A DNA stretch of 27,033 bases from DAIOFH01 sp036745875 (GTDB lineage: Bacteria > Planctomycetota > SZUA-567): NCBI GenBank assembly GCA_036745875.1, contig DAIOFH010000046.1, forward strand, positions 1-27,033. Direction: 5' to 3'. The notes beneath the pieces were generated by a model. That model did no database searches. It had not been told where the DNA came from and was given only the letters and a program-made list of their open reading frames with translations. Positions 21,791 through 27,033 of this stretch are shown one piece after another; positions within the stretch are counted from its first letter, which is position 1, and each line of letters starts with the position of its first letter. Made by a program: the position numbers and the translations under genes.

Positions 21791-22735
21791 ATGCGCAAAA
21801 GAATTATTCTCGGTGTGGTGCTCGGTCTGTCCTTGCTGGCGACCGGCATTGTTCAGGCGCAGGAATTCCGTTTTGTCCTGATTCCGAAAGTTGTCCATCC
21901 CTGGTTTGACATTGTCAACGACGGAGCTCAGGAAGCGGCGGAAATGCTGGGCAAAAACACCGTCGACAAGTTTGTCGTCGATTATCGCGCGCCCCAAAGC
22001 GCCGACGTGGTGACCCAAAACGAAATTCTCGAACGCGCCATCGCCACCCGCCCGGATGGGATCATCATCGACCCGCTCGATCCTCCCGGAGCGTATGCCA
22101 TTCTCGAAGAAGCGCACCAGCGCGGCATCGCCATCATGGTTTTCGCCTCCACGGCGCCCGAAGGCCCGGTGAAGTTCCCGGCGACGAACAACGATTTTTA
22201 CATCCAGGGCGGTGCGGCGTCCGAGCGCCTGGCTGAAATGTTGAACTACGAAGGCGAAGTCGCCATCATGAACGGCGTTCCGACCGCCGACGCCCACGCC
22301 CATCGCGCCGAAGCCCACAGGCGTGTCTTCGCCAAATACCCGAAGATGAAGGTCGTGGCCGAAGGAATCGACAACGACGATATTGAAACGGCTCAGCGCG
22401 AAGCCGCCGCCATCATCTCGGCCCATCCGAACCTCAAGGGTATTGTTCCCTGCAATGCCGCCGGCCCCATCGGCATCGGCATCGCCGTCAAGGAAGCGAA
22501 CAAGGTCGGCGACATCAAGGTTGTCGGCATCGACGATCTCAACCAGACCCTCGACCTGATCAAGGAAGGAGTCATCGACTCCACCTACGTCACCAAGCCG
22601 CGCACCCTCGGCTTCTGGAGCGTCGTCACTTTGTGGCTGAACAAGAAGGGCATCATCTATATGCCCAAGACTGTCGACACCGGTAGCGAACGCGTCACTC
22701 TCGAAATGATCAACGCCGGGTATAAAGGCTTCTAG
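21791..22735 (+). CDS. ABC importer 2: periplasmic sugar-binding protein (RbsB type)
   Basis: A 314-residue binding protein of the ribose-binding type, with normal length. The signal peptide is MRKRII plus a hydrophobic core, with cleavage likely after VQA (residue 23) before QEF. The mature protein starts with a strand and the VHPWFDIVNDGAQEAAEML segment typical of the first lobe. It includes RPDGIIIDPLDPPG and VVGIDDLNQTLDLIKEG, the latter a standard ligand-cleft region. It is much shorter than binding protein 1 and has no related extension, so the two importers probably take different ligands. AAGGGAG lies upstream of ATG 21791. A strong stem-loop follows the gene. Confidence 0.92.
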   Translation: MRKRIILGVVLGLSLLATGIVQAQEFRFVLIPKVVHPWFDIVNDGAQEAAEMLGKNTVDKFVVDYRAPQSADVVTQNEILERAIATRPDGIIIDPLDPPGAYAILEEAHQRGIAIMVFASTAPEGPVKFPATNNDFYIQGGAASERLAEMLNYEGEVAIMNGVPTADAHAHRAEAHRRVFAKYPKMKVVAEGIDNDDIETAQREAAAIISAHPNLKGIVPCNAAGPIGIGIAVKEANKVGDIKVVGIDDLNQTLDLIKEGVIDSTYVTKPRTLGFWSVVTLWLNKKGIIYMPKTVDTGSERVTLEMINAGYKGF

Positions 22736-22743
22736 CGAAATGA

Positions 22744-22778
22744 CCGCCGGACGGCGAGGAGTCCGTCCGGCGGCTTTT
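22744..22778 (+). terminator. Stem-loop with short T-run after binding protein 2
   Basis: A perfect 11-bp GC-rich stem, 22744-22754 with 22763-22773, an 8-nt loop, then CTTTTCC. It may act as partial terminator and mRNA 3' stabiliser, raising binding protein over ATPase and permease, as at the same place in importer 1. Confidence 0.6.
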
Positions 22779-22840
22779 CCACCGCCATGTTTGTCTTTGT
22801 TTTCGCACACCGCGAGGCGGTCCATTGGAAGGCGAAAATT

Positions 22841-24337
22841 ATGAGCCTGATCCAGGCCAAAAAAATATGCAAGGATTTTCCCGGCGTTCGCGCACTGGAC
22901 CGGGTCGACTTTCAGGTCGACGCCGGCTCAGTGCATTGTCTGGTCGGCGAAAATGGCGCGGGCAAGAGCACCCTGGTCAAGATCCTCACTGGCGTTTATA
23001 CCCCCGATTCGGGTGAAGTGATCATCGACGGCAACAACGCGCTCGAACACATTGAACTTTTTGACAAAATCGCGTATGTACCGCAGGAACTAAGCCTCTT
23101 CATGCACATGACGGTGGCTGAAAATCTGTTCATGCCTTTTGAAAAAAGCGGTATGGGCAGGCATAGGCTGCACCTCGGCGAAATGTACCGCGAAGCGGAA
23201 AAATATATCGACCGCTTCCACATCCATGCCCACCCGGACGCCAAAGTGTCTGAATTGACCGTCTCCGACCGGCAGCTTCTCCAGATCGCACGCGCTTCGA
23301 CCATACAGGGTTTCAGCGTTCTTATCCTGGACGAGCCGACGACTTCTCTGACCATGAAGGAGGTGGAGCGGTTCTATTCCATCGTCGAGGAACTGCGGGA
23401 CAAGGGATGCGGCATTGTCTTCATTTCCCATAAATTCGAGGAGATTTACCATATCGGCGATGAAACGACGGTGATGCGCAATGGCGTCAATGTCGGGTCG
23501 GGAAAGCTTGCCGACATCGACCAGAGGATGCTGGTTAATTTGATGTCCGGCGAGGATATCGATACGGACGAGCGCTGTCAACCGGAGTTGCCGCCCGGGG
23601 ATGTGGTTCTCGAAGTGGAAGGCTTGTCGGGGGATGGGTTTTCTGACATCAGTTTTTCCGTGAGGGAAGGAGAGATCCTTGGAGTCGCGGGGCTGGTGGG
23701 CGCCGGCAGAAGCGAGATAATGCAGACCTTGTTCGGCTATCTCCGGGAGTCTGCGGGAACGGTGCGCATGGGCAACAAGCCTTGGAAGTTCAGGGACACA
23801 ACCTTCTCCATTGCCAACGGAATGTATTACTTGCCGGAGGATCGGAAGACCCAGGGCATTCTCCCGCACCTTTCCGTGCGCATGAACATAGGCATTTCCC
23901 TTTTGAACCAAACCGTGCGCGGCGGAGTCATTTCCGGCGACAAGGAAAAACGCTTCGTTACCAATATCATAAACGATTACGGCATCAAGACGCCGTCGAT
24001 GGATCAGCTTATCAGCCGCCTCAGCGGCGGCAACCAGCAAAAAGCCATCATCGGCCGGTCCATAGAAAATCGTCCCAAGGTCATGATTATCGACGAACCC
24101 ACCAAAGGCATCGATATCAGGGCGAAAAATGAAATATACCACTTGATGAAGAAATTAGCCGAGGAACAGCGGGTCGGCATTGTCATGATTTCCTCCGAAT
24201 TGAAGGAATTGATGAAATGCGCCAACCGCATCATGGTCATCTACCACGGAGCGATGAACGGAACCGTCGAGGTGGTCGATCCTGCTCGCCAAAACCAAAT
24301 CGTCAGCATGATGCTTGGCGTAAAGGATAGCGAATGA
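22841..24337 (+). CDS. ABC importer 2: double-domain sugar ATPase (RbsA/MglA type)
   Basis: A 498-residue ATPase with two nucleotide-binding domains. NBD1 has Walker A GENGAGKST (36-44), a signature variant LTVSDRQ (139-145) and Walker B LILDEP (161-166). NBD2 has the lysine-less Walker A GLVGAGRSE usual for sugar ATPases, LSGGNQQK from residue 394 and IIDEPTKGID. All expected elements are therefore present, unlike the paralogue in importer 1. ATG at 22841 with GGAAGG upstream is preferred to the in-frame ATG at 22787, which would add residues from the gap. The stop overlaps the permease start by 4 bp (ATGA), indicating translational coupling. Confidence 0.95.
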   Translation: MSLIQAKKICKDFPGVRALDRVDFQVDAGSVHCLVGENGAGKSTLVKILTGVYTPDSGEVIIDGNNALEHIELFDKIAYVPQELSLFMHMTVAENLFMPFEKSGMGRHRLHLGEMYREAEKYIDRFHIHAHPDAKVSELTVSDRQLLQIARASTIQGFSVLILDEPTTSLTMKEVERFYSIVEELRDKGCGIVFISHKFEEIYHIGDETTVMRNGVNVGSGKLADIDQRMLVNLMSGEDIDTDERCQPELPPGDVVLEVEGLSGDGFSDISFSVREGEILGVAGLVGAGRSEIMQTLFGYLRESAGTVRMGNKPWKFRDTTFSIANGMYYLPEDRKTQGILPHLSVRMNIGISLLNQTVRGGVISGDKEKRFVTNIINDYGIKTPSMDQLISRLSGGNQQKAIIGRSIENRPKVMIIDEPTKGIDIRAKNEIYHLMKKLAEEQRVGIVMISSELKELMKCANRIMVIYHGAMNGTVEVVDPARQNQIVSMMLGVKDSE

Positions 24338-25311
24338 GTGTTCCCAATATGCAAAAGAAAGGCGGACTGGCCGGAATATTCCATCACCAACTGGCCGGAT
24401 CCGTTTTGGCACTGGTGGTGATTTTCATCATTTCCAGCCTTATCTCGGAATATTTTCTTAGCGAATACAATATGATCATCATTGTCCGCAGCCTTGCCTT
24501 TATCGGCGTGGTGTCTCTCGGACAGGCCATGCTTCTGGTCCTCGGGGAGATCGACCTGTCGGTCGGCACTATCGCTGGGTTGTGCGGAATTCTCGGCGGC
24601 GTGCTGATGGTGCAGGTCGGCATTCATCCGACCTTCGCCATGGCTCTAGGACTCGCATTCGGCATGCTCTGCGGCCTGGTCAACGGGTTGTTGGTGACCA
24701 AGCTCCAATTGAACGCCCTTGTGGTGACGATCGGCATGTCCGGAGTATACAAGGGTCTCAATCTGGTCATCACCAAGGGCAAGGCCATTATCGGCATACC
24801 GCAGTCCTTTCACTTTATCGGTAAGGGCGATCTTCTGGGTGTGCCCATGCCTTTTGTGATCATGCTTCTGGTATTGATCCTGGTTGTGCTGCTCGTGACC
24901 TATACCCCGTTTGGCAGATATATGTACGCGATAGGCAACAACCGCGAGGCGGCGAAGATATTTGGTATCAAGGTCGACCGTGTCCGCATCATCTGCTTCA
25001 TGATTGCCGGTCTTTTCTCCGCGCTTGCCGGATTGCTGATGGTGGCGCGCATCGGCTCGTCGCAGCCTGCGATCGGTGAAATCTGGGTCATGACCTCCAT
25101 TGCCGCGCCGGTCATAGGCGGCGTTCCCACCACGGGCGGCGTTGGGCATATCGCCGGCGCGATTATCGGCGCTGCCATCATCGGAGTGATCGACAATATA
25201 ATCGTCCTTAAGGGTGTGTCCCCCTATTGGCAGACCGTAGTCAGCGGCGGCATCGTGGTTCTCGCCATCGCCCTTGATTCGATATCACGGAGATATCTCA
25301 GAAAAGGCTGA
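24334..25311 (+). CDS. ABC importer 2: inner-membrane permease (RbsC type)
   Basis: A 325-residue membrane permease of the BPD_transp_2 family. It carries LVLGEIDLSVGTIAGL in the first third, the coupling segment IGNNREAAKIFGIKVDRVR, and the C-terminal Gly-rich helices GGVPTTGGVGHIAGAIIG. About eight to ten membrane helices are apparent. Its ATG overlaps the ATPase stop codon by 4 bp, so no separate ribosome site is needed. It completes importer 2; the dehydrogenase gene follows after 66 bp containing a small GC stem (CCGCC at 25329, GGCGG at 25344). Confidence 0.95.
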   Translation: MSVPNMQKKGGLAGIFHHQLAGSVLALVVIFIISSLISEYFLSEYNMIIIVRSLAFIGVVSLGQAMLLVLGEIDLSVGTIAGLCGILGGVLMVQVGIHPTFAMALGLAFGMLCGLVNGLLVTKLQLNALVVTIGMSGVYKGLNLVITKGKAIIGIPQSFHFIGKGDLLGVPMPFVIMLLVLILVVLLVTYTPFGRYMYAIGNNREAAKIFGIKVDRVRIICFMIAGLFSALAGLLMVARIGSSQPAIGEIWVMTSIAAPVIGGVPTTGGVGHIAGAIIGAAIIGVIDNIIVLKGVSPYWQTVVSGGIVVLAIALDSISRRYLRKG

Positions 25312-25377
25312 TCGATGCTTTTTGTTTGCCGCCCCGTGAGTGCGGCGGGCCGGCCTATTTTCAACGAGGAGAGAAAC

Positions 25378-26454
25378 ATGGCAAGAGAAATGAACGCGGT
25401 GGTCGCCTATGGACCCAAAGACTACAAGGTCACAAAGGTTCCGGTCCCGGAAATCGGTCCCGGTGAGGCATTGATGAAGGTTGCAGCCTGCGGCATCTGC
25501 GGCAGCGATGTCCATGCCTATCATGGCGCTTCCTCCTATTGGGGTGATGAAAAAACCGCCGCCTGGATGAAAGCCCCCGTAATACCGGGGCATGAATTCT
25601 CCGGCGTTATCGACGAAATCGATGCCGTCGCCAGCCAGAAATGGGGCGTCAAGAAAGGCGACCGGGTTGTAGTCGAGCAGATTATCCCCTGCGGCGAATG
25701 TCTTTACTGCCGCGAAGGGGATTACAACCTCTGCGCTGTCCACAATATTTTCGGTTTCCAAAAAGATGTCGCCGAAGGCGCTTGGGCCGAATACTGCCGC
25801 CTCGGCGCCAAGTCCCTGGTCCACAAGATTCCGGACAGCCTGTCGATGAACGACGCGGCGACTGTCGAACCCCTGTCCTGCGCCCTGCATGCGTTCGAAC
25901 GCGGTCAAGTCCGCCTCTCCGACACAGTCGTCGTTGCCGGTATGGGCACGATTGGCGGCTTTATCGTCCAGTTGGCGAGGCTGGCGAATCCCAAGTGCCT
26001 TGTGGTCGTCGATGTGATGGACAACAGGCTTGAATTGGCGAAACAGTACGGCGCGGATGTGGTCATCAACGCCAAGACGGAAAATGCAGTGAAGAAGGTC
26101 ATGGACCTTACCGACGGCTATGGCTGCAACGTCTACTACGAAGTCACCGGCAACCCCATCGGGGCGATCCAGGGTCTCGACATGATTCGCAAGAAAGGCC
26201 GATTCGTTGAATACAGCGTATTCAGCGGCCCGACCACCGTCGACTGGTCGGTAATTGGCGAAAAGAAAGCCATTGATATCCGCGGCGCCCATCTTGGCCC
26301 GTACTGCTATCCGGCGGCGATCAACTTGCTCGCGTCCGGCAAGGTCACCACAAAGGGCCTGATCACCGGCACCTTCCCGCTGACCGATTTCGAAAATGCC
26401 CTGAAGGTCACCGAAGACGCCTCGCGGTCGATCAAGAACCTGCTTATTCCCTAA
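25378..26454 (+). CDS. Zinc-dependent medium-chain polyol/alcohol dehydrogenase
   Basis: A 358-residue medium-chain dehydrogenase of the sorbitol/threonine dehydrogenase type. Catalytic-zinc residues are Cys41 in CGICGSD and His72-Glu73 in GHE. The structural-zinc lobe is complete with Cys105, Cys108, Cys111 and Cys119. The Rossmann loop is VVAGMGTIGGF, followed by the VVVDVMDNR segment whose Asp favours NAD over NADP. The probable role is oxidation of a polyol to a ketose at the entry of the pathway, but the substrate is unknown. AGGAG lies eight bases before ATG 25378. The reading frame is open to 25315, but the upstream part lies in a GC hairpin. It is the last gene of the catabolic string, with a strong terminator 29 bp after its stop. 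Confidence 0.92.
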   Translation: MAREMNAVVAYGPKDYKVTKVPVPEIGPGEALMKVAACGICGSDVHAYHGASSYWGDEKTAAWMKAPVIPGHEFSGVIDEIDAVASQKWGVKKGDRVVVEQIIPCGECLYCREGDYNLCAVHNIFGFQKDVAEGAWAEYCRLGAKSLVHKIPDSLSMNDAATVEPLSCALHAFERGQVRLSDTVVVAGMGTIGGFIVQLARLANPKCLVVVDVMDNRLELAKQYGADVVINAKTENAVKKVMDLTDGYGCNVYYEVTGNPIGAIQGLDMIRKKGRFVEYSVFSGPTTVDWSVIGEKKAIDIRGAHLGPYCYPAAINLLASGKVTTKGLITGTFPLTDFENALKVTEDASRSIKNLLIP

Positions 26455-26482
26455 GCACCGCACCTCCGTTTCTTGGTACGCG

Positions 26483-26511
26483 ACTCCCCATGCAGCGCAT
26501 GGGGAGTTTTT
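26483..26511. terminator. Strong terminator at the end of the catabolic island
   Basis: A perfect 11-bp stem, ACTCCCCATGC (26483-26493) with its complement at 26497-26507, a 3-nt loop AGC, then TTTTT. The preceding A-poor sequence makes it mainly a plus-strand terminator. It lies between the convergent dehydrogenase and GGDEF sequences. Confidence 0.85.
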
Positions 26512-26551
26512 ATGTAATTTTCTACTTTTCATTGTAAAAACCGCGCTAAGC

Positions 26552-26947
26552 CTATATAGGGAAGTTTTTTTCCACTACCCTGTTTCTGCCATTTTCTTTT
26601 GCTTCATACAATGATTCGTCGGCCTTGTTGATGAACTCGGTTATAGTGTCGTTATGACGCGGCACCCCGGTGGCGATGCCTATACTTATGGTAAATTTGA
26701 ATTCCGGTTGATCCGCAAACGAGATTTCGGCAACTTTGTTTCTTATTCGTTCAGCCACGATTTGCCCGTCCTTTGGGGCGGTGTTTTCGATAAACGCCGC
26801 AAATTCTTCCCCGCCATAACGGCACAGAAGCTCGTATTCCCGCATAACCTCCCTAAAAGCGGCCGCTGCCTTCACCAGTACCTTGTCGCCGAAGGAATGA
26901 CCAAAGGTGTCGTTTACCTGCTTGAAATGATCGATATCCATGAACAT
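26552..26947 (-). pseudogene. GGDEF-domain remnant (truncated diguanylate cyclase)
   Basis: The visible frame encodes 131 residues of a diguanylate cyclase domain: MDIDHFKQVNDTFGHSFGD, the active-site loop RYGGEEF, AERIRNKVAE, FTISIGIA and a C-terminal KADESLYEAKENGRNRV. It is intact to the C-terminus. Upstream, the frame continues for only about 18 codons (to 27,001) before an in-frame TAA at 27002-27004, and none of the usual domain start (LTGLxNRR) is found in any frame up to the window edge. The first possible start, ATG 26947, would omit the first strand and helix and has only a distant AAAAGGGG. The position of the inhibitory site reads RxxE instead of RxxD. It is most likely a 5'-deleted gene fragment; a sequence error is possible. 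Confidence 0.6.
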
Positions 26948-27033
26948 GACGCTGCATGACCCCTTTTCGCGCTGATTGAAGGCTGAAAATGGTAAGGAAG
27001 ATTAGGGATGTGTAGCTGAGCCCCTGGTACTGC

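Noticed and set aside
21095..22825. Open frame of 576 codons on the minus strand across importer 2 and the epimerase
   Set aside because: It runs antisense through a signal-peptide gene, two stem-loops and part of the epimerase; the composition is shadow-like (Asp/Gly/His/Val rich) with no recognisable domain. GC-rich third positions leave the opposite strand free of stops.

Overview
The window reads as dense chromosomal DNA from a GC-rich (roughly 58-60% by eye), Gram-negative-type bacterium. Two ABC substrate-binding proteins have Sec signal peptides, an MEP-pathway kinase (IspE) is present, and genes are packed into short operons with Shine-Dalgarno sites. No rRNA, tRNA, CRISPR array, integrase or transposase is visible. 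The mix of a GH57/DUF3536 protein, a bacterial Janus/Ocnus protein, FolE2 and two small conserved-looking unknowns makes me think of the Planctomycetota-Verrucomicrobiota-Lentisphaerota side of the tree. That placement is from memory and weak.

Left part (1-11,190), housekeeping and stress genes. A minus-strand pair encodes a PHP-domain phosphoesterase and a ferritin. A single plus-strand gene encodes a Janus/Ocnus (PHPT1-like) protein. A second minus-strand pair encodes a GH57/DUF3536 protein and a PP-loop thiolase-like protein. Then ispE runs on the plus strand. Next comes a five-gene plus-strand unit: a CPA2 Na+/H+ antiporter fused to a PTS EIIA domain, folE2, a 69-aa Cys-rich protein, a 169-aa unknown and a PhnB-like VOC protein. 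It starts at a recognisable sigma70-type promoter and ends at a strong terminator whose hairpin encodes the last residues of the VOC protein.

Right part (11,260-26,511), a sugar or polyol catabolic island of about 15 kb. A DeoR-family repressor on the minus strand faces, across an 820-bp AT-rich control region, a long plus-strand gene string. In order this is: class II aldolase, D-2-hydroxyacid dehydrogenase, FGGY kinase, complete ABC importer 1 (binding protein, double ATPase, permease), D-tagatose/D-psicose 3-epimerase-type isomerase, complete ABC importer 2, and a zinc-dependent medium-chain dehydrogenase. The enzymes suggest this model: uptake of a polyol or rare ketose by one or both importers, oxidation of polyol to ketose, C3 epimerisation, FGGY phosphorylation, and aldol cleavage to a triose phosphate plus an aldehyde. 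The 2-hydroxyacid dehydrogenase may handle a two- or three-carbon acid from the aldehyde side. The substrate cannot be read from the sequence. Unusual aldolase residues and a half-degenerate ABC ATPase suggest a pathway that is not a copy of the textbook ones. Stem-loops sit at several junctions and probably tune subunit ratios.

The right edge (26,552-26,947, minus) holds a GGDEF domain that lacks its N-terminal part because an in-frame stop lies just upstream; it is probably a gene remnant.
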